Assembly: GCF_030272615.1 (NCBI RefSeq)
Contig: NC_081414.1
Span: forward strand, 309,935,164 to 309,999,163
Length of the DNA: 64,000 nucleotides
Reading direction: 5' to 3'
Source: Cryptomeria japonica
Lineage: Eukaryota; Streptophyta; Pinopsida; Cupressales; Cupressaceae
Under the pieces are notes generated by a model. That model saw only the letters and a list, made by a program, of their open reading frames with translations, did no database searches and was not told the origin of the DNA. Made by a program: the position numbers and the translations under genes. Below are positions 32,161-43,599 of this stretch, piece by piece. Numbering within the stretch: the stretch's first letter is position 1; the number at the start of each line of letters is the position of its first letter.

Positions 32161-32506
32161 CTAGATGAAATGGTGGAATCATAAACCTTTTTACTTGTAG
32201 TAAAAAAAAAAGGTATGCTAGTGCTAAAAGCTTCATAGGGTGTGAGAGATCTTGGATTTGTAGATGGAAATCTCCTTGTATGCTGGAGCAGAGATCATAC
32301 CCTAATAAGAAGAAAATCAAAGTTGTGTTTTTGAACAACTCAAAAGTAGGATCAATAACATCTTGATTTCTTCTTCCATGTGTGTAGCTTCTTTCTGCTA
32401 GAGTAGAGTTTTCAACCAAAAATGTGAATAGAAATAAAGAAAGACCAATGATAAGGAACAAGGTATATTTCAACCAGAGTGTGAAGTGCTTGGTTGTGTG
32501 CTCGTA

Positions 32507-32524
32507 TCCCTAGCAGAGTTGCCA
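32507..32524 (-). promoter_or_regulatory. E5 primer-binding site
   Basis: The minus strand reads TGGCAACTCTGCTAGGGA, close to the TGGCGACTCTGCTGGGGA-type sites of plant Tat/Ogre elements. It begins just inside the presumed 5' LTR end at about 32526. Confidence 0.65.
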
Positions 32525-32525
32525 A

Positions 32526-33540
32526 AAACCGTTGGTTGAAAGTTTTGTAACTAGAGGATGATTACAAAATGTGCTTTTTAACCACAATGCGATGAGATTG
32601 AATCTCTCCTCACAAAGGGGAGGTTGCCTTTTTATTGCAATATAATAACTAGTATCTATCTAACCCCTATTTCTACACTATTTCCCAGGGTGTTACAATC
32701 ACTTTATTCTCTTTTTTTAGAATAAGTGTTTCTCTAACTCTCTTACATTAGAGTGGATTTTCTCTTTCACAACAAGTCACAAATTACAATATACTAATTT
32801 AAGTAATAATAACCAATATAACTTCCAGCCAAACAAAAGAATGACTCAAAGATGTACTATCAATTCTACAATAACTAGGAAACCTTCGTAAGCCTAAAGT
32901 CTTGCACAGTCTCTCTAACCGATTCTTGAAACTAAATTATGATATGAAGATACCTCAAAGTCTTTCATATATATCATAATTTTCACTACTTTAAACAAAA
33001 TAACCTGATGTAGCACAAAGTCTCCACCTTGTTATCAATCATAGATAAATGATTCTTGATAAAATACTATAGCACAAAGTCTACAATATCTTTATATCCT
33101 TTAATCCAACAACTTATCACACTGCACAATTCAATTTTTGATTATAATATGATAAGAATAATATAATAACACTCACACCATATAATAAAGTAAATCCAAG
33201 ACAAAGATTGGAAAAAAATTCTAATTCTTTATTGATAAATTTTTCAGATTTTCACTTAAAAGCACAAAGTCTTTGTTAGCTCTATAGTTGGGAAGAGTTT
33301 TGATGCATTAGACAAAAGATCATATATTTACAATGAGGTCTCTCCTTTATAAAGAAAAGAGCCTTGATAAAATTTAGGGATTCTACAACTAATTTGACTT
33401 ATTCAAAGTACAATCCAATTTGATTTAGGACTTGTGCTTTCTTTACATGCAGTTACATATATACAAATTGTCATGTAAAATGTTGAAAACAAAAAGCAAA
33501 TTAAAAACTACAAAGATATGACAAAAAATACTGAGTGTCG
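32526..33540 (-). repeat. E5 presumed 5' LTR
   Basis: The inner end is set by the primer site. A TATA box (CTTTATAAAGGAGAG on the minus strand, 33342-33356) lies about 820 bases upstream of it. The outer boundary is not resolved because no second LTR survives; it lies before the stop of the E7 ORF at about 33558. Five spaced copies of a CACAAAGTCT-like word occur at 32893-33272. Confidence 0.5.
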
Positions 33541-33557
33541 GGGGATACTTCTTCTTC

Positions 33558-36529
33558 TTCAGTGAAATTCTTCAAATTTGTCAAGGACTTCCTTCATCAG
33601 TGATTCGTTAGGTTCGTTAACACGACTGACGATAGCATGAACCCGAGTAACCAAATAATTTATTCTAACAAATCCTCTATTATGTTTCTTTAGAAGAGAT
33701 TCTGGATTATCCAAGATCACCTAAAAATCTACTAGTTTGTCAATAAAAGAAATTGCAAATTCTTCTTTCTCCATTTTTTGTGCTAACTGGTAGATTGAAT
33801 TCTTGGATAATAGAGTCAATGGGTAGAAGATTTTGTTCCAACAACTTGCATGGAAGTTTGAATGCTTTGTTAAAAATGTTGAGCCTTTTATCATTGCATT
33901 CTTTCGGGTTTTTTGAAGATCCTTGATTAATTGTTCAAAAGCATGCATCTCGTATTCCAAGGCTTTCCATTGCTCAACATACATATGGCAGGTAGGAATA
34001 ACTTCACTATCCACAAGGATATCAAATTTGAAATCATCTAGTGTCAGTCAAGAATCAAGTTCCTTTTCTAGTACCTACAATTCTTGTGTCAGTAGATCAA
34101 GTGTTTGGTCCAGTTAAGACTTCACATTGTCCAAGTTGTCTAGCAACTTGACTAAAGAACTCACAAGGTGTGTTCCTTGTGACAACATTCTGTTTTTCCA
34201 TGCCACAATAACTCTCCCATGTGTTACAGTTCGTTCAACCCTCTTAACAACTTCATCAACAAAGAATTGACTAGTTCAATTACTTTAGAAGATTGAGTAA
34301 TCTTGATTAATACTCAAATAAGCTACTCTACTTGTAGTGTGATCTTGTCCTTGATAGCTTTATCTTTATCATATCTTACTATCAAAGCCTCAAGTGTTGC
34401 CAGAGTATCTTCTTGGTTCTCTCATGTGTTTATTTCCCCAGTTCAATCCTTCTTATTTGACAATTGTACTTCATTAGCAAGTTTGAATTGCTACCTCCAC
34501 ATACTCATTCTTTGATTCATCCACCCTTACTCTTAAGAGAGTTTTCCTTTTTAACACCATTTGGTTTAGCAGGATCTAGTTGATTGAAGTCAAAGTCATT
34601 TGGAGAGATGACTTTCTTTTTCCTTTTAGGTACCACTAATTGCAACCAAGGAGAAAGGGTAAGATCTATCCCTACATTGGTGCCTATAGTCTGGATAGAC
34701 ACCACAATAGTAGCTACAATTGGTTTACTGTGTGTCATGACTGTAGATGGATTCTCTAAAGATTAAGTATTTGGGAGGGTGCTTGACATGAACTTATTGG
34801 AATCAATGTAAGATGCATCAAGCATGTAAGCAATGAATTCTGATAAACTAAGGAAAGAGGAAAGAGACCCAAAAACATTAGGCACATTATTATGAGGGGT
34901 ATCTAGGATTGACTCTTTTGAGGTCAAAGAGTGGAAAAATATTATTGGAACTGCATTAGAAACTGTAGGAATACCAAGCATGGACACAATAATAGAAGTG
35001 ATAAGAAAAGAAGAAACAATAGAAATTGGGGAAAAATGTTGTACACTAACCACAAAGGAAGTAGCGACTCTAGTAAGAGAGTTGAAGCCTTTGAAACCAC
35101 TTCCTTGGTAGGTTCCATTTACATTGGAATCTTTTCCTGATGGAGGTTGATTCTTTTTTAGACCATTGGATCCTTGGAAGAGGGGTCTCAACAATCTCAT
35201 TTTGCACATATTTAGGATCAACAACATCATCTTCACCCTCCATTGTATCAAGAATATCAACTAGATCAAGATTCTCAATCTGTTCAAGTGTGAGTCAAGT
35301 ATAGTCTAATCTCCTCACATCTTTTCTGTTATGCATTCAACTTAGATATTCTCAATCTTGTGTACATGAGTATAACTCTTTTTGAGTTTGTCCTTCATGC
35401 CACTGTAGTCAAAATATTCCCTCCTCTTGAATCTTTTTCATGGTGACCCATTGCATCTCAATATCTATTTTCTTGGATTTGTATGAAGTGGACATCATGT
35501 AATAACCAATTGAGAGAGGGAATTTGAAGCTGCCTTTGTGTGCCTTCGACTACTATCCATGAAAAATTGTGATATGCTAACTTAACTCCATGAGGATAAT
35601 CTTGTCACTAGGATAACTGGGTAGCATAAAGGGCGCTCCTTCATAACAACCAATCCCGATATATGAAAATAGAGGAAATTGAAGGAAAATACACCCAGAT
35701 TTTTTCACATTGTTCCATGCATCTTTTGACACTATTATTTTCTCCAAGCCTTGATCAAGTGAGCACATGAGTAAATCAAAGAAAGCATCATTGACCCTTC
35801 TAAAATGATTCAAGATTTGCTTGAAGATAATTGGGGTTAATATCTATGAGAAGGTAAAACTTTTTTGTCTCTTTGATGTGAGACCTGGGAAGTGTCTCAT
35901 AGATGTAGCAACATAGACTAGATAAGAGGTCATATAGAACTTTAGGGTAGTTTTCACCTAGGATAGTTGTCCATAGATAGAGTCACTAATCAACACTCCC
36001 CAATATATCACATCTCTATCCTTTCTAATTATTTGGATGAACAGATACATCCATTCTTGGAAAACATTTGAAGCAGACAATCCTCTTACCTTTCTTAGGA
36101 TAGTTATCATGTCTCCTATCTCTTTTCCGAAGTCACTTCTATAGATAAACTTGGGCCACCTAGTAATTGTTGATGTAGATGGGCAAGTTAGTGCTTATGC
36201 TCTTCTTGCATTTGTCTTTGTTCTTATCATAATAATCACAAATGGACTCAAAGGAGATGTTTGTATATTATTTTACATATGAGCATCTAAATTTTTTGTC
36301 AAAGATTGGAATCCCATTTGATAATCACTTTCCCATTTGAATCTTTCACACTTTTTGTTTCTTTATCAAAATGAGTTGTTGCTTCCAAAACAAACTCTAG
36401 ATCATGAGCTACAATTGAGAATAATGCAACTAGATGGAGGCCACTATTTATAAGTGCAAGCATGTTGAAGCTTTTGGAAACCTGATTTACATGTTGGGTA
36501 AAACTTGTAAATGAACAAGAAGTGCTCAT
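33558..36529 (-). pseudogene. E7: long decayed ORF of unknown function
   Basis: The minus strand has a nearly continuous coding signal of about 990 codons with frequent stops: open pieces at 36529-36299, 35813-35577, 35260-34763, 34738-34517 and 34014-33721. Visible features are VFLEATTHFDKETKSVKD-like charged start, a hydrophobic block (SGCIFLQFPLFSYIGIGCYE then LPSYPSDKIILMELS), a Lys-rich PKRKKKVI that could be a nuclear signal, and a coiled-coil-like C-terminus with many Leu, Glu and Lys. No polymerase, protease or Gag motif is visible. It is probably the accessory ORF of an LTR element; its partner LTRs are not identified. It ends just before the E5 LTR. Confidence 0.45.
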
Positions 36530-36872
36530 CAGGTTTTGAAACCTGATGAGAAAGTTTAAGGTAAGCCAAACATAAAAACATGTTCATCGGGTTTTGAAAT
36601 GTGGTGAACACAATCATTGGATAAAACTATGCTTGTGTATTGGTCAAGGTTTGAAAGATGACTGACACCTTACGTGTGTTGATTGGGTTACAAACCCCAC
36701 TCAACACATAAGTTGGGTGTTAATGACTCTAAATAGATAAAGGTGTTGGGTGGGATTTACATCTTGGCCAACATGACTTATGTGTTGGTCAAGATGTAAA
36801 TCCCATCCAATAAATTGGGCTTTGATGGCAAACAAACCTCTATGTTGGGTAGGGTTTACATCTTGACCAACA
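36485..36872. repeat. Cluster of palindromes and inverted repeats upstream of E7
   Basis: At least six palindromic units lie in 390 bases. The strongest are a perfect 12-bp-armed palindrome at 36525-36550 (two-base gap) and a 28-bp inverted repeat with 26 matching pairs at 36746-36773/36783-36810 (nine-base loop), with a third direct copy at 36845-36872. Others are 36582-36609 and 36676-36707, plus arms ATTTACA/TGTAAAT at 36485-36512. The E7 start codon lies inside the 12-bp palindrome. Confidence 0.85.
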
Positions 36873-36900
36873 CAAAATACGTGTTATTCAGGGTGCAAAC

Positions 36901-38014
36901 TGTTTGCAAGAGATACTGCATAGATGGTCAGATGTAGTCATTGATGACAATTGATATTAGAAATCCCATCCACAATTCATGATTTATTCATATCGGAAGT
37001 ATGATTGAGTTTTAATTAGGTCTAGTGAGATAGAACATGACATTCAACAAAATGCGGTATCTTGGTTGGCAAATATTTCGGGTTGCAGATCTGTGAGAAT
37101 CCTTATGGAAGTGTTATTTACCTTATTCTAGGTTTGTGGCCTTTGGTGATAATTATTGAGTGAGTTGGAAGGTCCAGTGTACAGGTTTTTGGGTAGAATA
37201 GTATTCATCAATAGTCTCGTGTTGATAATCATTGTGCGGATTACGTGGATCGATTTTGGTGGTTGTAATTGTGTTTGAGGATGATTAGCCGACATATGGG
37301 AAGTGTGTGGACAATTATTTTTGGTCCTCATATGCATTTGAGTTTGGATTGAACTGACTTCGTATACATGTTTCATTTGTGTGTTATGCATTTTTGAGAC
37401 ATGTAGATGACCTAATTTGATGTTGTAGATATATACGAGCGATTGATATTGTCATTTTTTATATCGATGGTTGTGTGGAAATTATTTATGAGCGATTGTG
37501 CGCAATTCACATGCACAAGTAGAGGATTTGTGCTCTGGAATATAACATAACAGTAGAAAAGAGTAGTATAGCAGAGCCGAGTAAGATTGAGTATTTTGAG
37601 CTTATTCGGAACTGTATTTTGGTATTTGCAGATGTTGTTTATCAATTCAGACATTCCAATTATCTATGTAACCACTTTGTAAGGCAGTGAGCCTTTCGGG
37701 GCTGTAGCCCTTATTGTAATTTGAGCTGTGAGCTCTAGGGAGTTTGCCTAAATGCATGTGCATTCCCCTTATTTAATATTTCTATACCTCTAACAAAGTA
37801 TATTAATATTATGGGTCTCAATCCCACCATGGTTTTTCCCTTAATCGAGCTTCCACGTAAAAATCTCGGTGTTATGGTGTTGTGGATATTTGCTTTATCT
37901 GTTTGCATCATTTTTTTGTTGATTTGTATTAGATGGTTGAAGAATCATATTAATAATATAAAAGATTGCAGAACACTGATTCACGCCCCTTCTCAGTGTT
38001 CATTGATTCCAACA
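36901..38014 (+). repeat. E8 5' LTR
   Basis: 1114 bases from TGTTTGCAAG to TTCCAACA. It contains mini-palindromes at 37699-37764, the conserved block at 37812-37868 and the end motif TGATTCACGCCCCTTCTCAGT at 37979-37999. The start TGTTTG differs by one base from the 3' copy (TGTTGG). Confidence 0.9.
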
Positions 38015-38016
38015 AT

Positions 38017-38029
38017 TTGTATTTGAGCC
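38017..38029 (+). promoter_or_regulatory. E8 primer-binding site, decayed
   Basis: TTGTATTTGAGCC at the position of TTGGTATCAGAGCC in the other copia-like elements, two bases after the LTR end. Three or four substitutions would weaken pairing with tRNA-Met. Confidence 0.65.
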
Positions 38030-38081
38030 TAGTTCCTCGTAAGAATCCTAATAGCTTGAGGAGGATACGAGAAGGTGAATC

Positions 38082-39273
38082 AATGGAATTCGGCAGTCCT
38101 TACTATTAGCTTATTGTGGCACTTGAGGATCTTGATCAAGCCCAAGCTGAGGTTTGGCAGATGAAAGAAAATCTTTAAGATACTAAGAACTTCATCCAAT
38201 CATTGAAGGATCAATTGAACAAGTCAAGAGAGAAGAGAAAGGAACTTGTTGACAAGCTAAAGGAGAAAGAGAGCCAATGCATTGATGACCAAGCCCTGAA
38301 GGAGAAGATAGAAGAGTGTGAAAAACTTGCTAGAGATGATGCAGTTTAGAAGAATGAGATGTAAGCCATTGTGATGAGGTTGACAAAGGAGATTGGAGCA
38401 AGAAAGAAGAATGAAGAGAGCCTTAATCAGTCCCTAAAAGAAAGGTTTGATGAATGTAGGAGACTCAACTATGAAAATGATCAATTGAAGCTTGGACTAG
38501 TACAATCCAAGAACAATGAGTAAGAGCTTGAGAGGTAGATTATCATTCTTAGGGATGAACTTGCTACTACAAATGAGTACAAGGAGAAATTCAAGATTAT
38601 CTCATCTAAGCTTGATGAAGTATTTGGAAGCTAGAAGAGTGGAGATGACAAGCGAGGACTTGGATTTGAGAAAGGTGAAAGCTCTGGATCTGGTCAAAGC
38701 AATACCAAATCAACAAATCAGAAGAACAATTCTAGAAGGCCTCTGGTAAGGCAACCTAATGATCATAAGTTAAATGGTAACTATTTTGTTTTTAAAAAAT
38801 TTGGTCACATGGATAGTCAATGTAGAAATAGAATGAATCAAAACAGTTCATCTTTCTCCGGTCAATGTTTCAAATGCAATAAATATGGTCATAAGGCAAA
38901 CAAATGCAAAAGTGTGATGAATAAATTTCCAAATAGGATAAATACTAGATGTTATGCATGTAGTAGGTTTGGACATGTTTCTAATCAATGCAGATCAAGA
39001 GGAAATCATGTGAACTTTAGGCCTATGCAAGGAAATGTTGTTTGCTATGCTTGCAACAAATCTGGTCACATTGCAAAGTATTGGAGAAGCAAAAATATGA
39101 ATAGGAATGATCTGACAAACAAGAACAAGAATGTGAAGGGAGATGAGAAGGAGAAAGAGAAAGTTGATGAGATCAGAGATCAGGTGAAGAAGACATGGGT
39201 TAAGAAGAGTGTTTTAGGAGGAGGAAGTGGATCCACACCTAATTCCAGTGCTAGAACTTCATTTGATAACTAA
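38082..39273 (+). pseudogene. E8 Gag-like protein: coiled coil plus zinc knuckles
   Basis: From the ATG at 38082 the frame gives a strongly heptad-rich, Lys/Glu/Leu-rich N-terminus (for example SLKDQLNKSREKRKELVDKL and NEESLNQSLKERFDECRRLN) up to about 38620, then a Ser/Asn linker and a zinc-knuckle array. Two knuckles are canonical CX2CX4HX4C: CFKCNKYGHKANKC at 38866-38907 and CYACSRFGHVSNQC at 38949-38990. The third (CYACNKSGHIAKYW, 39043-39084) has its last Cys changed to Trp, and a degenerate one precedes them at about 38783-38826. A basic tail ends at 39273. Six or so stops break the coiled-coil part. A Gag role is inferred from the knuckles and its first position; no UBN2 core is seen. 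Confidence 0.7.
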
Positions 39274-39707
39274 GCTAAGGCATCCGACCTTGGGGGAGTT
39301 TTAATTAAAATATTATACACCCCTTGTTTGATCTATGCCTGATTTCGGTAGGTTGTAGAAGTTGTATTTGATGATTGAAATTTTTTTTGAAGGAGTTCCA
39401 AAAGTGTATGAGAAAATTTGAAGATCCGTAGAAGATTTTTGTGCAATACAGAGTACCCAAAAGTATTAGGGCAAAGTGCATTTATTACAATAAAAATTTA
39501 GGTATGCGAGAGATAAAAAGAAATTTAATCACTTCATTTATCACTTTGCATTTGAAGAGAAGAAGAGAAGAGGGCTCTGCAAGCATAATTTTAAGATATC
39601 AGAGCATGAAAGAAGATTTATCAAGTGATTCAGAAAGGAACCCTAATCCGGTGGACAAGGTATTTCTCGATGAAACCTTTTTCAAGTTTGAAGTTTAAAA
39701 TTTATAA

Positions 39708-42700
39708 GAATGGCTACCTCTGGAACTTCTACCCCATTAGTCATAGACATCACTGATTGAGCAAGGCCAAATTTTAAGAAACACCCATTTACATCTATGG
39801 AAGATGATCCGAAGAGTGCGTTCTCATCGGTTCCACATGGTGTCCCACACATTGAGGATATTATAGTTTACATGCATTGCAATATTGACGAGTTGGGAAG
39901 TTCACACCTGTTGAATCTCTACAACAAATAGTTGATCAATGGGAATTCCATGCTTAAATCAAAATTTCAGGTATTGGAGAAAAAGGGTTTCACGCAGTTT
40001 GTTAGATTTTTTATGTTTGAACCCGAATGGGTTCGGTTTGTATTGAGAAGAATGCATGATGAATTCATGTGGTTAAGCAAGCCTTTCAAGATCATGAAGA
40101 ATTCCATTAGGGATGTTACTGGTTTTTGGTCATCCAGAGAGTTGCCCTCACTGAAGGCTGTGAAGAACAAGATTGTTACAAATGCAACTAGATCAAAATT
40201 TGACAAAAGAGCAATGACTATTGATGATATTTTGGAACATGATGTCAAGTTTGCCTCAATGGTGATTGGGTAAAATGTTTACTACTCCAACGGAGAGAAT
40301 TCTATTTTCGGAGCAATAATCTATGTTATGTATGAGATGGTTAAAGAAGATAACAAATATGACGTGTGAATTGTTCCAAAGTGAGCTCATGAAGAACTTG
40401 GCGAAGATCAAGGAGAATAAGAAATATCCATTCAAGTATGGAACTGTAATCCTATGTTTCTTTTTCTACTTCATGAATGAAGTTGTGAGAGTAGGACAGG
40501 TATAGTGGGATTTTAACATACCTGTGGGAGTTTAGATTAGAGAATATTTGTACAACTCTGGTGACTCTAAGGTCCAAAATGCAAATATTTGGGGATACTT
40601 CAAGAATTTCTAGAAGGAAATGCATGAGGGAAAGGATTCCTAAGTCAATAGTGGAGAAATATCAAGATACAATTTGTTTCATGGTTGATATAGATCAGTG
40701 TTTAATGGAGGTTGTTGAACTGAGAACATCATAGATCATGCCCATGGGGTAGGAAGTTGATGAGAAGATTTTGGAACTATATGCACAACACTTGTTGAGA
40801 AAGCCGATGGATCCCAAGGAGGAAATGTTTGGAACATATGCAGAGAAAAGCTTGAAGTTGAATCAACAGTTTAAGAAGCCGATGATTCAAAAGAAAGCCG
40901 GGAAGGAAGTAGAAGCTTATGCAGAGAGCATAGGGATTTATAAAGAGGTGCTCCAGAAGGCAAGAGAGAGGAACATCCTCACTGAAGAGCAGATTGTTAA
41001 GGTAGAGAAAGCCAAACTGGAAGTTGCTGCACCAAAATCTAAGCAATACAGAAGCACAATTCCCTCCTCTGGTCCTCAGAAGCCTACAAGATAAGGTAAA
41101 TCATTAGTCAAGTCATCCTATGGTGGTGAAAAGAGAAAGACAACAAGATTTGTCACTATAAATGATGAAGAGATTGAGTCCAGTGAAGCTATAAAGGAGG
41201 TTAAGGCCAAAGCTACTAAGGCATCTAAGATTACTAAGGAGAAATCATCTGGTGGAGTAAAGTTTGGTAAGAAATCAAAATCATCCAAAATTGATGACGT
41301 AATAAAGAAAAGAAAATTTACTATTAAACTTCCTATAACATTAGATGATATTGTGAATGAGGCTATGAAGAATGGAAAATTGAAACCATTATCAGAGTGG
41401 TATGACAATTTTGATGAGAATGGTAAAAGGACTCTAGAAGAAGCTACTATTGAATATTTAAATGTATATAGCAAAGCTTTGATAGAATTAATGTCTGAAA
41501 TACCAAAGAGTCTATATGATGTATTGGATATGAGGAGAGTAATTGCAAAAGAAGAAGAAGAGAGATTAAGAGAATATGTGCTAGTTAATTTATGCTTCGT
41601 AATAGCTGAGGAAAATCCAAGGATTCTTAAGTTAGCAAAGAATGAGTTCCAGAGAAAAACTAGAGTAAATAAGATAATGATAGGGAAAACTGATGAAGTT
41701 TTAAAAGATACTAAGAAAATTTTGAGGAGAATTTTTCTTTAGAATCAATATGAGGTTATACTTGAGAAAACTCAAGATGATTCGGTAGTTGACTAGACAA
41801 AGGATGATACTCGGGAAGGGAAGACAGTTGAGTAGATAGAGGTTAATGTTTTGATAGATGCCAAACATGAGGATGTTGCAGATAAGGGTGAAGGGGAAGC
41901 TAATAAGAAAATGAGACTAAGGATGCTCAAAATCCTATGATTGGCACTGTTAATCTTATTGAGACAACTGAGAAGGATGATGATGCAAAGATGGAGAAGG
42001 TGGAGGTTAAGGTTGAAGTTGAAACTGAAGGAAGAGACACTGCAAGGGAAGTGAAGGGAAAGCAAGTTATTAATGATCTAGAATTTATACAAGGTCCAAT
42101 CAACCTTTCCTCTTTGTCTCCCATCTAGAAGCTTCAATTAGCATATTTTTATCAAGATAAGGCCAATGAAGATCTCCTCAAGTCTCGCACTGAAGATAGT
42201 GAGTTGCTACCCTGGCATCTGACGTTCTGAAAAACTTATGCCCACGTTTCAGAAGAGCACTTCAGACACCTCATTCGAATATTTGAAAAGTTTGATCAAT
42301 TCAATGGACACTCACTTTGAATGATTTGAGAAATTTTCTAAGGTGAAGGTTCAGAATGAGTTCAATGCAAAAGGATCCTAACACTAAAGAGGATGATTGT
42401 TGATGATAGAGACAAATTAGATACTTGTGTCAAAGGTATGTAGGATGCATTATTTGAAGGAGGAAACATCTACAAATCATGCCTATGTTTGTCAAAATTC
42501 ACTGAGGATATAGAGAAAAAGTCTAAGGAGCATGAGGATGAGTTAACCCGCATACCTTAGTCAATTGATTCCTTGTTAGTATCTATGAGTAGTCATGAAG
42601 ATCAAGTTATTTCCTTACTTGAAAATATCAGGAGTTTGGGCTATGATAGGGAAAGAATAATTGACAAAGTTAGTGAACTTTGAAGTCATATTACTCCTAA

Positions 42701-42900
42701 GTTGGACACTATGCTTAGTGCCTTGACAGATGCTAAGGATGCTCAGACCAAGAGTGAACCTTTGTATCTGAAAACAACATAGACCCAAGATTACCTATTA
42801 AGTGGCCTTATAACTATTTTGGAGAGTCTTAAGAAGGACTAGGATAGCCACTTGGATTCATTAAAGAATACTTATGCAAATATCTTCAAGTTTTTGTAAG
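39708..42900 (+). pseudogene. E8 second ORF, about 1000 codons, unrecognised
   Basis: From MATSGTSTPLVIDITD at 39708 a coding signal with few frameshifts continues to about 42900. Order: a globular-looking N-terminal part (FTSMEDDPKSAFSSVPHGVP; FMFEPEWVRFVLRRMHDEFM; YNVYYSNGENSIFGAIIYVM; FKYGTVILCFFFYFMNEVVR) to about 40750, a Lys-rich linker (40770-41330), a helical segment (41353-41740, GKLKPLSEWYDNFDENGKRT onward), an acidic/Lys-rich stretch (41750-42130) and a coiled-coil-like tail. No retroviral enzyme motif or zinc finger is visible. It could be a capture of host sequence or an accessory ORF; only the order of regions, not the family, is clear. About ten stops interrupt it. Confidence 0.5.
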
Positions 42901-43142
42901 TAAGGATTGTGTGTATATATGTATACCAAATTTTGGCTTAAATGTTGATACCTAGAAACCCATCTTTTCCTTTGATGTCAAAGGGGGAGTGTAAGCTAGT
43001 GAAAAATATTGTAATAAGCTTAGGGGAGTCTTTTAGAGTTTTGCAATTTTGGATTTTTGGTTGCAGTGTATAGTGTTTTGGTTTTGGTTCTGACACTTAG
43101 TCATTTATCACTAAGTATTGCCATTAATGCCAAAGGGGATAT
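42901..43142 (+). promoter_or_regulatory. E8 3' untranslated region with polypurine tracts
   Basis: AAAGGGGGAG at 42980-42989 and AAAGGGGA at 43132-43139, followed by TAT and the LTR. The tract next to the LTR is decayed (AAAGGGGATAT), whereas the upstream one is canonical. Confidence 0.75.
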
Positions 43143-43545
43143 TGTTGGCAAGAGACATTGCATATATGGTTAGATGTTGTCATTGATGGCAACTGATGTT
43201 AGAAATCCCATCTGTAGTTCACAATTTGTTCATACCAGAAGTATGATTGAGTTTTGTTTAGGTCTAGTGAGATAGAACAAGACATGCGATAAAATTTAGT
43301 ATCTTGGTTGGTGAATATTTTGGGTTGTGGATCTATGGGAAGCTTTATGGAAGTGTTATTTATCTTATTCTAGGTTTGTGGTCTCCAATGATGATTCTTC
43401 AGTGAAATGGAAGGCTTGATGTACAGGTTTTTGGGTAGAACAGTGTTCATCAACAATCTCATGTGGATAATCATTGTGTAAATTATGTGGATCAAATTTG
43501 GTGGTTGTAATTGTGTTTGAGAATGATTAGCCGTCATATGAGAAA
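43143..43545 (+). repeat. E8 3' LTR, truncated
   Basis: Matches the 5' LTR from its start to about 37303 (ATTAGCCGTCATATG), then breaks off. The next bases are a short inverted piece of the same LTR region (see 43546-43599). Confidence 0.85.
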
Positions 43546-43599
43546 CTCTTATATATTTGCAACATCAAGTTAGGTCACATACAAAGTGATATATAAGAG
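43546..43599. repeat. Inverted repeat at the broken end of the E8 3' LTR
   Basis: Arms CTCTTATATAT (43546-43556) and ATATATAAGAG (43589-43599) are exact complements around 32 bases. The inner bases AACATCAAGTTAGGTCACAT (43561-43580) match, in reverse complement, the 5' LTR around 37402-37425. Confidence 0.85.

Larger units (their letters stand above)
36901..43545 (+). mobile_element. E8: pol-less LTR retrotransposon with Gag and an unknown second ORF
   Basis: Two copies of an LTR start (TGTTTGCAAGAGA at 36901 and TGTTGGCAAGAGA at 43143) enclose a 5.1-kb interior. It has a primer-site-like sequence, a Gag with zinc knuckles, a second long coding region and polypurine tracts. I find no protease, integrase, reverse transcriptase or RNase H motif in any frame supplied or read. 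The 3' LTR stops after about 400 of 1114 bases, so the right boundary is a breakpoint, not a true end, and no target duplication can be shown. Confidence 0.8.

Noticed and set aside
33558-36529. E7 as an envelope gene
   Set aside because: No signal peptide, membrane anchor or fusion motif was seen; the label would be a guess.
36901-43545. E8 as a standard copia element with decayed pol
   Set aside because: No RT, integrase or RNase H block was found in its interior, whereas equally decayed E1, E5 and E6 still show theirs clearly.
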